Positions 49,944 through 59,334 are shown, counted from the stretch's first letter. The stretch: DNA of 64,000 bases from Adlercreutzia sp910585575 (GCF_951801035.1 NZ_CATOKT010000001.1), one strand, 5' to 3'. Notes: a model not told the origin generated them from the sequence alone. Numbers and translations: made by a program.

Positions 49944-52310
49944 TTACGCGTTCATCGAGTCGGTTGCGGATTTATCGCGGTTGCGGCGGCGCAGCCACCA
50001 GAAGGCGATGCCGGCGGCCACCAGAAGCGCGACGCCCGTGGCGATGCGGATGGCCATGCCGGAACCAGTGGTTTCCAAATCTTGGGCCAGGCCGGAGTAG
50101 AGCGGGTTCTCGTCGTCGACGATGGTGCGCTCAGTAGTGGTGTCCTGACCGTTCAAATTGGCCAGCGGGTTGTCGTCGTCATTGATCACCGTGGAGGCGT
50201 CACCAGCGCCAACGCCGGCGTCAACCGTCGCCGGTGCCGCTGGCGTAGTGCCGTCCGCCGCGGGCGGCGTCGCATCGTCGTCGGTCGGCGCCGCAGCCAC
50301 GGGGGCCGCCGTCATGACCGTGGTGCCGGGCACCACTTGGACGCGCTCGGTGTCGACAATCTGCGTGCGGCGCACGGTAATGTTGGCGCTCAGCTCGTCG
50401 TTCACGTCGCGATAGTAAATAGTGTAAGTACGCGCCGGCGACAGGTAGCTGTGGCGAAGGGCCGTTTCCTGGCCGCCCAAGCGCACGTAGGTCTCATTGC
50501 CCACCGAGAAGGTTTCCTCGCCCAGAATCGACACGTAGTCGTTCGCCTCGGGGTCGACGGTAATCGTTTCGGTGCGCAGGATTTCGCTGTTCGCGATGTT
50601 CATGTACTGCACCGTGATGTCGTAGGCGTCGCCGGGCACGTAGTCCTCGGACACGTAGTACACATATTGGAGCACGTCAGTGCCCTTTTCCAAATCCTCC
50701 CAGGCGTAGGTGATGGGGTCCATGTTGCCCGACCACGGAACCATGCCGTTGCTCTTGCGCGCCGGCGTGTAGGTGGCCGACTGCGTGGGCGTCACTTCGT
50801 ACTGCACCTTATCGATGAGGTTGCCGGTTTCGCCATCGATTTCCATGACGGTCAGATTCACCTTCTGGGTGGTAGCCTGCGAGGCGTACTGCGCCGTTAC
50901 GGTGCGACCCGCCGGATATTCGCCGGGCTCGAACGTCACCACCGGATTGCCTTCCTGGGTTGTGCTGTTGCGAGCGCCGATGGCCTCGTTGTCGTCAACC
51001 GCGTTGGACTCGATGGTCCAGGAGGCCAGCGTGTAGTAGTTCACGCCCCAGCTGTCGTTGGAGCGATCGGTGCTGGCGGCCCCGTCGGCCGTCTTCACCG
51101 CGCTCACCGAGAAGGAGTTGGGCAGCGTGTACTGGTAGCCCTCGCCCTTCACGTCGACGCCGTCGGTCCACAGAAGCTTGCCGTTCTCGTCTACATACTT
51201 AATAGTCACCTGATAGGCGCCGGCCGTGGCGGCCTTCACCTCCATGACGCGCACCTGCTTGGTGGCCTGCTCGGGGGTCAGCGTGATCGTCGAGCCGTTC
51301 AGGCGCTGAATGACACGGTAGTAGTGCGATTCCACCTCGCCCGTCTCGGGGTTCTCCACCGACTTGAAGAAGGGCTTCTTGATGGCCACGTCCTTGCCCG
51401 TGCCCAGGTCCTCAACAATCTCGGTGTCGACCACCGCGCCGTTCTCGTCCACATATTTCAGGGCGCCCGACACGGCGTCGGCCGCCACCTGCTGGTAGGT
51501 GACCACATAGCTCTTGCCGTCGGCGGCCTTCTCCACCACCGGATCGCCGGCCTCGTTCGTGTTCACGCACTGATAGGTGACGGGGTTGTCGCCGCCGATG
51601 TTCTTATAGTAAGTAGTGCCCGCGCCGATGGTGTCAGCGAACTGGTCCTGAGATCCCTCGGGGCCCTCGGTGCGGATACCCAACACCTTCCACTCTTCGG
51701 TACCGTCATCGGCCACCAGCTTGGCATACACCGGGTGCACGGTTCCCTGGTAGATCATGTCGCCCTGACGCTTGGCGTTGTACACCTTCACCGTATAGCT
51801 GGGGAACTTGGCCGGATCAGCGAAGGCCTGCTGCAAGCTCTGCGCCGCCGGAGTCTCTTTGGCGTCGGAGGCCTGAGCGATCTTCAGCGCGACGATCTGG
51901 GCGATGCGGTTGTCGCCCGTGCCCGCGTAGTCGGTATCGGCCTTTTCCGCATCGGTGTTCTGGCCCTCCACAATAGTGTAGGTGAACCGCGGAGCAATGA
52001 CCTTGCCGTCCTGCTCAACCTCGATGTAGATGTTCTTGCCCTCGCCGTTGTCGACGCGGAACAGATCCCACAGGCCGTCTTCAGCGGTGGGATTCATGAA
52101 ATCGATGCCGTGAATGGTCAGGGTTGCTTCCTGGTCAGCCGGTGCGGGGGCTTCGGTCGACTCTTCCCCGGTCGGCTCATCGGCAAACGCGCGGCTTGCC
52201 ATGGCGCCCAACGACAAAGGGGCGGCCAAGGCCGTTGCCAGTGCGAGCGCCAGTACCTTATGGCCGAAGTGTTCCGCCTTCAGGGCCATTGCCTTCGTCT
52301 GACTCTTCAC
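49944..52310 (-). CDS. Surface protein with MucBP-like repeats
   Basis: The 788-residue product has a Sec signal peptide ('LALALATALAAPLSLGAMASRAFA'), then beta-rich domains with 'TYYKNIGGDNPVTYQCV', 'GALKYVDENGAVVDTE', 'VTIKYVDENGKLLWTDG' and 'ITVQYMNIANSEILRTE', the pattern of MucBP-like mucin-binding repeats. A low-complexity Ala/Pro/Thr/Asp tail carries VINDDDNPLANL and TIVDDENPLYSG, and the end is LETTGSG (residue about 745), a hydrophobic helix and RRRNRDK. LETTG may be a variant sorting signal. GTG start with AGAGGAG upstream. It is the first gene of the operon with the 1763-residue protein. Confidence 0.83.
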   Translation of the reverse strand: MKSQTKAMALKAEHFGHKVLALALATALAAPLSLGAMASRAFADEPTGEESTEAPAPADQEATLTIHGIDFMNPTAEDGLWDLFRVDNGEGKNIYIEVEQDGKVIAPRFTYTIVEGQNTDAEKADTDYAGTGDNRIAQIVALKIAQASDAKETPAAQSLQQAFADPAKFPSYTVKVYNAKRQGDMIYQGTVHPVYAKLVADDGTEEWKVLGIRTEGPEGSQDQFADTIGAGTTYYKNIGGDNPVTYQCVNTNEAGDPVVEKAADGKSYVVTYQQVAADAVSGALKYVDENGAVVDTEIVEDLGTGKDVAIKKPFFKSVENPETGEVESHYYRVIQRLNGSTITLTPEQATKQVRVMEVKAATAGAYQVTIKYVDENGKLLWTDGVDVKGEGYQYTLPNSFSVSAVKTADGAASTDRSNDSWGVNYYTLASWTIESNAVDDNEAIGARNSTTQEGNPVVTFEPGEYPAGRTVTAQYASQATTQKVNLTVMEIDGETGNLIDKVQYEVTPTQSATYTPARKSNGMVPWSGNMDPITYAWEDLEKGTDVLQYVYYVSEDYVPGDAYDITVQYMNIANSEILRTETITVDPEANDYVSILGEETFSVGNETYVRLGGQETALRHSYLSPARTYTIYYRDVNDELSANITVRRTQIVDTERVQVVPGTTVMTAAPVAAAPTDDDATPPAADGTTPAAPATVDAGVGAGDASTVINDDDNPLANLNGQDTTTERTIVDDENPLYSGLAQDLETTGSGMAIRIATGVALLVAAGIAFWWLRRRNRDKSATDSMNA

Positions 52311-53021
52311 CTTCGTTCTCCTCTGCTCCTCAAGCGGGGAATCCTCCCTGCCCCGCCGGCCTTGGGCTCACGCTGCCTTGCTCGTCTTGCAGCGGTGCGG
52401 CCTTGGCCTTTCTCGTCTCTCGCGGCTCGCGTCTCGTCGAACGTCTCTCGTCGATCGTCGCTTTTGCTCGCCGCCGCTGGGGAACGGCAGCGAAGCGGCG
52501 GAAGGCCTTAAACGCGCAATGACGCAGAAGAGGAGCCTCTTTTGCGTTTTTGCGAAAAACCTTCCTTTTCGTACTCGAACGAACGGTTTTTGGTAACGAA
52601 CGAACGAGTTGCGCGATAGTTCTTCTTTAGGCGAACTCACAGGGCTGTCGTTCTACGCTCTTTACGCCTGTGACCTGCGCCTACTAACTATTTGATTGTG
52701 ACGATATTGTAAACAAATCAACTCATAAAAGTCTATAGTCGGCCCGTCAACAGGCATTCCCAAATTGCCGCCGACACCAAATTGTTGATTTTCTCGCTCG
52801 TAGATGACGAAAAACCCCGCGTTTGGTACACAAGATGCGCTTAGAGTCAAATCCAACGCTAAGGAGAAGAGGAGGTCTGAGCGTGTTGACACTGGTCGTC
52901 ATTAACACTGTCGGCACGCTGTTGGTGACGCCGTGTTGCTGCTGGTGAAGCGTCGACGCTGGTGCAGTGCTGACATTGGGTTTCTCTTTTGAATCCCCCT
53001 CCGAGACATATGCTTCGATCG
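52311..53021. other. Long upstream region of the surface operon
   Basis: No gene. A direct repeat CGAACGAACG occurs at 52576-52585 and 52597-52606 (21-bp spacing, two helical turns). Further upstream, near 52690-52745, the minus strand reads GACTTT-16-TACAAT, a candidate promoter for the surface operon, which would give a leader of about 380 bases. Confidence 0.4.
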
Positions 53022-53257
53022 GGTCAATTTTCTATCGAAGCGGGGGTTTTGTTCGGAAAACGAGTTTTAAGGTCGAAATCGGGCCGAGGCGGGGGTTTTG
53101 TAGAGCCCGATGGCGCTTATCGAAGGAAAATGCAGCTTGTTTGGCCACGAGGTGGTCAAACAGAGGCCGTTTTCCACACCGAAACCCCGCCTCGGCCCGA
53201 TTTCGACCTTAAAGCCTCCCGAGCAAACAAAAACCCCGCCTGGGGCTTATTTTGACC
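53022..53257. repeat. Inverted-repeat element, type B copy 2 (236 bp)
   Basis: The ends are GGTCAA and TTTTGACC. Inside, 53067-53094 and 53185-53212 are a perfect 28-bp inverted repeat (key block AAGGTCGAAATCGGGCCGAG). The centre holds GGAAAA - TTTGGCC - N7 - GGTCAAA - TTTTCC. In reverse orientation it aligns along its whole length with 10900-11136. No ORF with a ribosome-binding site. Confidence 0.7.
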
Positions 53258-53450
53258 AGATGCTCCACTTGGCGCCAAGTACGGGAGGGGGGAGTCGCAT
53301 TCCTTCAGTACAGCAAACCTCTACAAGAACCATCAAGAAGGAGCATTTTGGCCTGCAAGGCAGCCGCCTCCCTTGTGCGAGCAATCGAGAAGACGCGTTC
53401 TTTTGCCCAGAACGCAAGCCCCTTCAATAAGCCAGACATTCTGCGGCAAC

Positions 53451-53482
53451 AAAAAACGGGCGCCTACCTTAGTAGGCGCCCG
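53451..53482 (-). terminator. Terminator of tRNA-Ala
   Basis: CGGGCGCCTAC, loop CTTA, GTAGGCGCCCG, followed on the minus strand by a run of six T. Confidence 0.92.
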
Positions 53483-53490
53483 ATAAGACT

Positions 53491-53566
53491 TGGTGGAGTG
53501 TAGGGGGATCGAACCCCTGACCTCAGGCTTGCAAAGCCCGCGCTCTCCCAGCTGAGCTAACACCCC
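53491..53566 (-). tRNA. tRNA-Ala(TGC)
   Basis: A 76-nt tRNA reading on the minus strand from 53566: acceptor GGGGTGT, D-arm GCTCAGCTGGGAGAGC, anticodon loop TTTGCAA (anticodon TGC), T-arm GGTTCGATCC and encoded CCA. It stands outside any rRNA operon. Confidence 0.96.
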
Positions 53567-53637
53567 ATGGTTTCCTTTTCCCATTTTTTACTTCGGGACG
53601 AGAAAGAACAAGTGGCCGATCTGGCCCGAAATATAAT

Positions 53638-53677
53638 AAACGCTCCACCGGCTAACTCGGCTCACGGTGGAGCGTTT
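53638..53677 (-). terminator. Terminator between tRNA-Ile and tRNA-Ala
   Basis: AAACGCTCCACCG / CGGTGGAGCGTTT form a 13-bp perfect stem; the minus-strand tail is ATTATATTT. tRNA-Ala therefore probably has its own promoter. Confidence 0.8.
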
Positions 53678-53689
53678 ATCGCAAAAAAA

Positions 53690-53766
<77 letters not shown>

Positions 53767-53784
53767 TTGAAAAAGTGCTTGACT

Positions 53785-53814
53785 ATCTTACGCCACAAGT
53801 CACGGCAGGGTCAA
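53785..53814 (-). promoter_or_regulatory. Promoter of tRNA-Ile
   Basis: On the minus strand -35 TTGACC (53809-53814), 18-bp spacer, -10 TAAGAT (53785-53790), 18 bp before the mature 5' end. Confidence 0.7.
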
Positions 53815-53903
53815 GGAAAATTTTACTGTTTTGTAAAAAGAGCTAGGATGGCGGCAAACGGTAAAAGTGGCACAATAAAAGAAAGACTTTGGAAGGATTT
53901 GTC

Positions 53904-54416
53904 ATGGTGCCGCTGAAGGTTCTTACGCTGGTTGTCGCTGGTCAAGGACAGCCCTCTGTACTGGTATTACAGCCGGTCGAAGACGCGCCGGTGGGCAAGG
54001 CGCGCATTATCCCCATCTGGGTAGGCCCCTCTGAGGCGGCGCAAATTGGCATGGCGCTGGAGCAAGTGAAATTTGAGCGCCCGATGACCCACGATCTTTT
54101 CCTCGACGCCCTCACGAACCTGGATGCGCGCATCGACTCCATGGTCATCACTCGCTCCAAGGGGCAGATGTTCTTCTCGGAACTCACAATCAACCAGGGA
54201 GGGCGCCTCATTCGCCTGGACGCCCGGCCCAGCGATGCGGTATCTCTTGCCTTGCGCCAAGGGGCGCCGTTGTATATCGAAGAGGAGGTCCTCGACCAGG
54301 CCTCATTCCCCTTCCTATTCAAGGGGGAGAACCAATCAGAAGAGGAGCTGGCCGAGTTCAAAACCTTCCTTGACCACCTGTCCCCCGAGGACTTCGAGGG
54401 CATCGAAGGGCTGTAA
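53904..54416 (+). CDS. Bifunctional nuclease (BFN/DUF151) family protein
   Basis: The 170-residue protein matches the DUF151/BFN family along its length: 'VLVLQPVEDAPVGKARIIPIWVGPSEAAQIGMAL', 'RPMTHDLFLDALTNLDARIDSMVI', 'RLDARPSDAVSLALRQGAPLYIEEEVLDQ' (read in parts). The fold is common in actinobacteria and Thermotoga; plant and bacterial relatives have reported RNase/DNase activity, which is not certain here. The start MVPLKVLTL has GGAAGGA upstream. A short acidic tail follows the core. It is convergent with gyrA, sharing a terminator. Confidence 0.9.
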   Translation: MVPLKVLTLVVAGQGQPSVLVLQPVEDAPVGKARIIPIWVGPSEAAQIGMALEQVKFERPMTHDLFLDALTNLDARIDSMVITRSKGQMFFSELTINQGGRLIRLDARPSDAVSLALRQGAPLYIEEEVLDQASFPFLFKGENQSEEELAEFKTFLDHLSPEDFEGIEGL

Positions 54417-54429
54417 CCGCTCCTTACAA

Positions 54430-54463
54430 GAAAGGGTCCGCATCCCCTGAGGGACGCGGACCC
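54430..54463. terminator. Shared terminator between the BFN gene and gyrA
   Basis: GGGTCCGCATCCC, loop CTGA, GGGACGCGGACCC: a 13-bp stem with one mismatch; the minus-strand tail TTTCTTGT suits gyrA termination. Confidence 0.75.
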
Positions 54464-54514
54464 TGTGGGCTTCGCTCTATCCGCAGAAACCTACTGCGAA
54501 CTTACAAAACTTCC

Positions 54515-57316
54515 CTACTCTTCGCTCTCGTCCACCTCGTCGAGGTCGTCGATGGCAAGCGTACCGTCTTCGCTCTCTTCGATAAGCTCAAGCTGGTCCT
54601 CGTTGCTGTTGGCAGCGGGCTTCGCCTTCTTCTTGCCCGTGGAAGAAATAGCCACGGCGCAGACGCGATCCTTGTCGGCCACGTTCATGACCTTCACGCC
54701 CTGAGTGGAACGACCCAGCTCGGAGATGCCCTTCACCGGGGTGCGCACGATGACGCCCTCCTCGGACACAATCATGATCTCGTCATCGGGGCCGACGATC
54801 TTCATAACCGCCAGCAGGCCCTTCTTCTGGGTCATGGTGATGGTGTACACACCCTGGCCGCCACGATGATGCTCGGGATATTCCTCGATCTTCGTGCGCT
54901 TACCGAAGCCCTTCTCGGTGATGACGAACAGGTCGGTGCCGGGGCGGGCAATTTCCATGCCCAGCACGTGAGCGTCGGCAGGCACGTTCATGCCGCGCAC
55001 GCCCTGGGTGCCGCGACCCATGGCGCGGGCCTCGGACTCGTCCCACAGAATGGCCTTGCCCGCGCTGGACACCATGATGACCTTCTCGCCCTTGGCCACG
55101 CGCTTCACCGAGATCAGCTCGTCGTCGTCGCGCAGGTTGATGGCGATCAGACCGTCGCGGCGCGTGCGGTCGTACTGGTCCATGGACGTCTTCTTCACGT
55201 TGCCCTGAGCGGTGGCGAACATAAGGAACTCGTTGGCCGGGAACTCCTTGGTGGCAATAACGGCCGAGATGGACTCACCTTTCTCCAGCGGCAACAGGTT
55301 CACAATGGCCGTGCCGCGGGCGTGGCGCGACGCCTCGGGAATCTCGTACACCTTCAGTCGGTAGACCTTGCCCTTGGTGGAGAAGAACAGCATGTAGGAG
55401 TGCGTAGACGCCACGAACAGGTGCTCCACGAAGTCTGCGTCCTTCAAGTTCACGCCCTGCATGCCCTTGCCGCCGCGCTTCTGCTGGCGATAGGTGCTGA
55501 CGGGCAGACGCTTGATGTAGCCGGCCTTGGTCATGGTGACGACCATGTTCTCGTCGGCGATAAGGTCCTCGACGTCGATGTCCTTGGCCTCGGCGGCAAT
55601 GCGAGTGCGGCGCGGGCTGCCGTACTTCTTCTTGATTTCCTGCAGCTCTTCCTTGATAACCTGCTTCAACAGGTTCTCGTCGGCCAGGATGCTCTTGTAG
55701 TAGGCAATCTTCTCGCGCAGCTCGGCCAGCTCTTCCTCGATCTTGGTGCGCTCCAAGCCGGTCAGACGGCGCAGGCGCATCTCAAGGATGGCGTCGGTCT
55801 GCTTCTTCGACAGGCCGAAGCGCTCGGTCAGGCGCGCGGCGGCTTCCTTGTCGGTTTCCGACGAGCGAATGATATGTATGACCTCGTCGATGTTGTCGAG
55901 GGCAATGATGTAGCCCTCGAGGATGTGCTCGCGCTCCTCGGCCTTCGCCAACTCGTAGCGCGTACGACGGGTGACCACGTCTTTCTGGTGCTCAATATAG
56001 TAGAAGAGGATTTCCTTGAGCGAGAGCACGCGCGGGGTGCCGTTGACCAGGGCCAGCATGTTGGCGCCGAAGCCCACCTGCAATTGCGTGTGCTTATACA
56101 GCTTGTTGAGCACCACCTGGGGAATGGCGTTGGCCTTCAGGTCGATGATAATGTCGATGCCCTTGCGGTCGGCGGCGTCATGGATATTGCTGATTTCCGG
56201 CAGTTTCTTGTCGCGCACCAGCTCGCCCAGCTTCTCCAGCAGGCGCTTACGATTCACCTGGTAGGGAATCTCCTTCACCACAATGGAGGCACGGCCGTTC
56301 TTCTTTTCCTCGATCTGGCATTTGGCGCGGATGGTCATGTTGCCGTGGCCGGTTTCGTAGGCATCCAGAATGCCCTTCTTGCCCATGATGAGGCCGCCCG
56401 TGGGGAAGTCGGGGCCCGGCATAACTTGAAGCAGCTCTTCCGTGGTGACGTCGGGGTTGTCCATCATGAGGCAAGTGGCGTCGATGGTCTCGCCCAGGTT
56501 GTGGGGCGGGATATTCGTCGCCATACCGACGGCAATACCGTTCGAGCCGTTGACCAGCAGGTTCGGGAAACGAGAAGGCAGAACCGTGGGCTCCTGCAAG
56601 CTCTCGTCGTAGTTGGGCTGGAAGTCGACGGTTTCCTTGTCCAAGTCGCGCAGCAGCTCCATGGCCGGCTTGTCCAGGCGGGCCTCGGTATAACGCATGG
56701 CAGCAGCGGAGTCACCGTCGATAGAGCCGAAGTTGCCGTGGCCGTCGATGAGGGGCAGGCGCAGGCTGAAGGGCTGGGCCAGGCGCACCATGGTGTCGTA
56801 TACGGCCGAATCGCCATGGGGGTGGTACTTACCGATAACGTCACCAACGGTACGAGCCGACTTCATATGCGGCTTGCTGGGCGTATAGCCCGACTCGTTC
56901 ATGGCGTACAGAATGCGGCGGTGCACCGGCTTCAAGCCGTCGCGCACGTCCGGCAGGGCGCGGGACACAATAACGGACATGGAGTACTCGAGGAACGAGG
57001 TCTGCATCTCCTTGCCCAGGAATGCCGCACGTACCGTGGTGCCTTCGCCGCCATTGGCGCCTTCGATAATGGAGCCATGGGGGTTCGGCATGTCGACGAG
57101 CAGGGAGCGCGCCTTCTCCTCCTCGGAGATGACGTGCTTCACGTCGGATTCCTCGTCGAGCGTCGAGCTGGCCGAGGCAAGTTCCGCTTCCTCGTCAGCT
57201 TCCTCATCGGTATCGACGTCTTCGGCCAGGTAGGCGGCGTCTTCCTCCGCCTTTTCTACCTCGGCGCGCTCCTCCGCGTCCTCGAAGTCGTCGAACTCAT
57301 CAAAATTATCAGCCAT
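54515..57316 (-). CDS. gyrA: DNA gyrase subunit A with an acidic N-terminal extension
   Basis: The 933-residue subunit breaks and rejoins DNA; the active-site tyrosine is Y209 in 'AAMRYTEARL', and GyrA-box 'QRRGGKG' (here 'QKRGGKGMQGV') and C-terminal beta-pinwheel are present. Numbering is shifted by +87 against E. coli because about 90 residues precede the usual start: a strongly acidic segment (MADNFDEFDD ... about residue 85). The quinolone region reads 'HPHGDSAVYD' with S170 and D174, the drug-sensitive residues in E. coli numbering S83/D87. The C-terminal tail is also acidic. AAAGGA lies upstream of the ATG. It follows gyrB by 74 bp on the same strand. Confidence 0.97.
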   Translation of the reverse strand: MADNFDEFDDFEDAEERAEVEKAEEDAAYLAEDVDTDEEADEEAELASASSTLDEESDVKHVISEEEKARSLLVDMPNPHGSIIEGANGGEGTTVRAAFLGKEMQTSFLEYSMSVIVSRALPDVRDGLKPVHRRILYAMNESGYTPSKPHMKSARTVGDVIGKYHPHGDSAVYDTMVRLAQPFSLRLPLIDGHGNFGSIDGDSAAAMRYTEARLDKPAMELLRDLDKETVDFQPNYDESLQEPTVLPSRFPNLLVNGSNGIAVGMATNIPPHNLGETIDATCLMMDNPDVTTEELLQVMPGPDFPTGGLIMGKKGILDAYETGHGNMTIRAKCQIEEKKNGRASIVVKEIPYQVNRKRLLEKLGELVRDKKLPEISNIHDAADRKGIDIIIDLKANAIPQVVLNKLYKHTQLQVGFGANMLALVNGTPRVLSLKEILFYYIEHQKDVVTRRTRYELAKAEEREHILEGYIIALDNIDEVIHIIRSSETDKEAAARLTERFGLSKKQTDAILEMRLRRLTGLERTKIEEELAELREKIAYYKSILADENLLKQVIKEELQEIKKKYGSPRRTRIAAEAKDIDVEDLIADENMVVTMTKAGYIKRLPVSTYRQQKRGGKGMQGVNLKDADFVEHLFVASTHSYMLFFSTKGKVYRLKVYEIPEASRHARGTAIVNLLPLEKGESISAVIATKEFPANEFLMFATAQGNVKKTSMDQYDRTRRDGLIAINLRDDDELISVKRVAKGEKVIMVSSAGKAILWDESEARAMGRGTQGVRGMNVPADAHVLGMEIARPGTDLFVITEKGFGKRTKIEEYPEHHRGGQGVYTITMTQKKGLLAVMKIVGPDDEIMIVSEEGVIVRTPVKGISELGRSTQGVKVMNVADKDRVCAVAISSTGKKKAKPAANSNEDQLELIEESEDGTLAIDDLDEVDESEE

Positions 57317-57390
57317 TAGTTTCCTTTCTATAGTTCAGAAACATAGTGGTTTGCAAAGATCAGCGAGGTTCCGCCAGGGAGAACAGAACC

Positions 57391-59334
57391 CTAAATGTCC
57401 AGGAAGCGGACGTCGCGAGCGTGCTTCTGAATGAACTCCTTGCGGGGCTCCACCTGGTCGCCCATCAGCTCGGACACCACGCGCTCAGCCTCGACGGCGT
57501 CGTCGATGTTCACCTGCAGCAGCGTGCGGGTGGCCGGCTCCATGGTGGTTTCCCACAGCTGCTCGGGGTCCATCTCGCCAAGGCCCTTGTAGCGCTGCAC
57601 ATCGAACTTGCCGGGATCGGGGTATTCGGCCAGCGTGGCGGAAAGCGCCTTCTCATCGTAGATGTAGCGCTCCACCTTCGGGCTGCGCGAGTTCTTCTTC
57701 TTCAAGCCGAAGATGGGGGGCTGGGCAATGTAGATGTAGCCCAGGTTGATGAGCTCGGGCATGTAGCGATAGAAGAAGGTGAGCAGCAGGCAGCGGATAT
57801 GGGCACCGTCCACGTCAGCATCGGTCATGATGATGATGCGGTGGTAACGGGCCTTCTCGGCGTCGAAGTCCTCGCCGATGTTCGTGCCGATGGCGGTAAT
57901 GAGGCTGCTGATGGTGTCGGACGACAGCGAGCGATGCAAGCCGGCGCGCTCCACGTTCAGGATCTTGCCGCGCAGGGGCAGAATAGCCTGGAACTTACGA
58001 TCGCGCGCCTGCTTCGCCGAGCCACCGGCCGAGTCACCCTCTACAATGAAGATTTCGGACTGGCTGGCGTCCTTGCTGGCGCAGTCGGCCAGCTTGCCGG
58101 GCATGCTGAACGAGTCGAGCACGTTCTTGCGGCGCGTCATTTCGCGGGCCTTGCGAGCTGCCTCGCGGGCCTTCAGAGCCTGGGTGGCCTTGCCGATGAT
58201 GCGCTTGGCCGGCGTGGGGTTCTCCTCCAGATACTCGGCCAAGCCCTGGGTAACGGCGTTTTGCACCAGCGGACGAATTTCGGTGTTGCCCAGCTTCGTC
58301 TTCGTCTGGCCCTCGAACTGCGGATCATGCAGCTTCACCGAAATAATGGCGGCCAAGCCTTCGCGCGCGTCCTCGCCGGAGAGGTTGGAGTCCTTCTCCT
58401 TCAGCAGACCCTTGCTGCGCGCGTAGTCATTGATGGTACGGGTGATGGCCTGCTTGAAGCCGTCCATATGCGTACCACCCTCATGGGTGTTGATGTTGTT
58501 GGCGAAGGCCATGACCGAATTGGTGGAGTAGGAGCTGGACCACTGCAGGGCCACCTCCACGGTGCCGTCGGCGTTCTCGGCCTCGAAGTAGATAGGCTTG
58601 TTCAGCGTTTCCTTGCCCTCGTTCAGGAATTTCACGAAGTCAACGATGCCGCCCATAGCCTGGAATACCTCGGTGCGCGGGTTGCCGTCGGCGTCGGTGA
58701 TGCGCTCGTCGATGAGGATGATCTTCAGACCGCGGTTGAGGAAGGCCATCTCGCGGAAGCGAGCCGCCAGGGTGTCGTAGTCGTACACCGTGGTCTCGGT
58801 GAAGATTTCCGGGTCGGGCCAGAAAGTAACCGTGGTACCAGTGGTTTTCGCCTTGCCGATCTCGTGCAGCTTCGTCTTCGTCTTGCCGTGGTCGAAGTCG
58901 ATCTCGTACTCGACGCCGTCGCGGCGCACCTGCACCTCCACCTTGGTGGACAGGGCATTTACAACGGAAACGCCCACGCCATGAAGGCCGCCGGACACCT
59001 TGTAGCCCTCGCCGCCGAACTTACCGCCGGCGTGGAGGATGGTGAGAACCACCTCAACAGTGGGAATTTTCTCCTTGGGGTGCTTGTCCACGGGAATGCC
59101 GCGGCCGTTGTCCTCGCAGGAGATGGAGTTGTCGGGATGAATGGTTACCTTGATAGTGTCGCAGTAACCGGCCAAGGCCTCGTCGACCGAGTTGTCGACC
59201 ACCTCGTACACCAGATGGTGCAGGCCGCGAGGACCCGTCGATCCGATGTACATGCCCGGGCGCTTGCGAACGGCCTCAAGTCCTTCAAGGACTTGAATGT
59301 CAGAACCGTCGTAGTGATCTGGTTTGTTTGCCAC
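57391..59334 (-). CDS. gyrB: DNA gyrase subunit B
   Basis: The 647-residue subunit has the GHKL ATPase ('YDGSDIQVLEGLEAVRKRPGMYIGS', 'VDNSVDEALAGYC', 'DNGRGIPVD', 'GGLHGVGVSVVNALS'), the transducer domain, and the TOPRIM domain ('IVEGDSAGGSAKQARDR', 'ILPLRGKILNVE', 'MTDADVDGAHIR'). It pairs with GyrA to introduce negative supercoils using ATP. The GTG start before ANKPDHYD was chosen because AGAAGGAG lies seven bases upstream; nine further residues are open but include that site. A TGC-TATAAT extended -10 lies upstream at 59398. First gene of a gyrB-gyrA operon. Confidence 0.97.
   Translation of the reverse strand: MANKPDHYDGSDIQVLEGLEAVRKRPGMYIGSTGPRGLHHLVYEVVDNSVDEALAGYCDTIKVTIHPDNSISCEDNGRGIPVDKHPKEKIPTVEVVLTILHAGGKFGGEGYKVSGGLHGVGVSVVNALSTKVEVQVRRDGVEYEIDFDHGKTKTKLHEIGKAKTTGTTVTFWPDPEIFTETTVYDYDTLAARFREMAFLNRGLKIILIDERITDADGNPRTEVFQAMGGIVDFVKFLNEGKETLNKPIYFEAENADGTVEVALQWSSSYSTNSVMAFANNINTHEGGTHMDGFKQAITRTINDYARSKGLLKEKDSNLSGEDAREGLAAIISVKLHDPQFEGQTKTKLGNTEIRPLVQNAVTQGLAEYLEENPTPAKRIIGKATQALKAREAARKAREMTRRKNVLDSFSMPGKLADCASKDASQSEIFIVEGDSAGGSAKQARDRKFQAILPLRGKILNVERAGLHRSLSSDTISSLITAIGTNIGEDFDAEKARYHRIIIMTDADVDGAHIRCLLLTFFYRYMPELINLGYIYIAQPPIFGLKKKNSRSPKVERYIYDEKALSATLAEYPDPGKFDVQRYKGLGEMDPEQLWETTMEPATRTLLQVNIDDAVEAERVVSELMGDQVEPRKEFIQKHARDVRFLDI

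Noticed and set aside
50082..52511. An 809-codon plus-strand frame opposite the MucBP-type gene
   Set aside because: Antisense shadow of the same kind, without recognisable domains.
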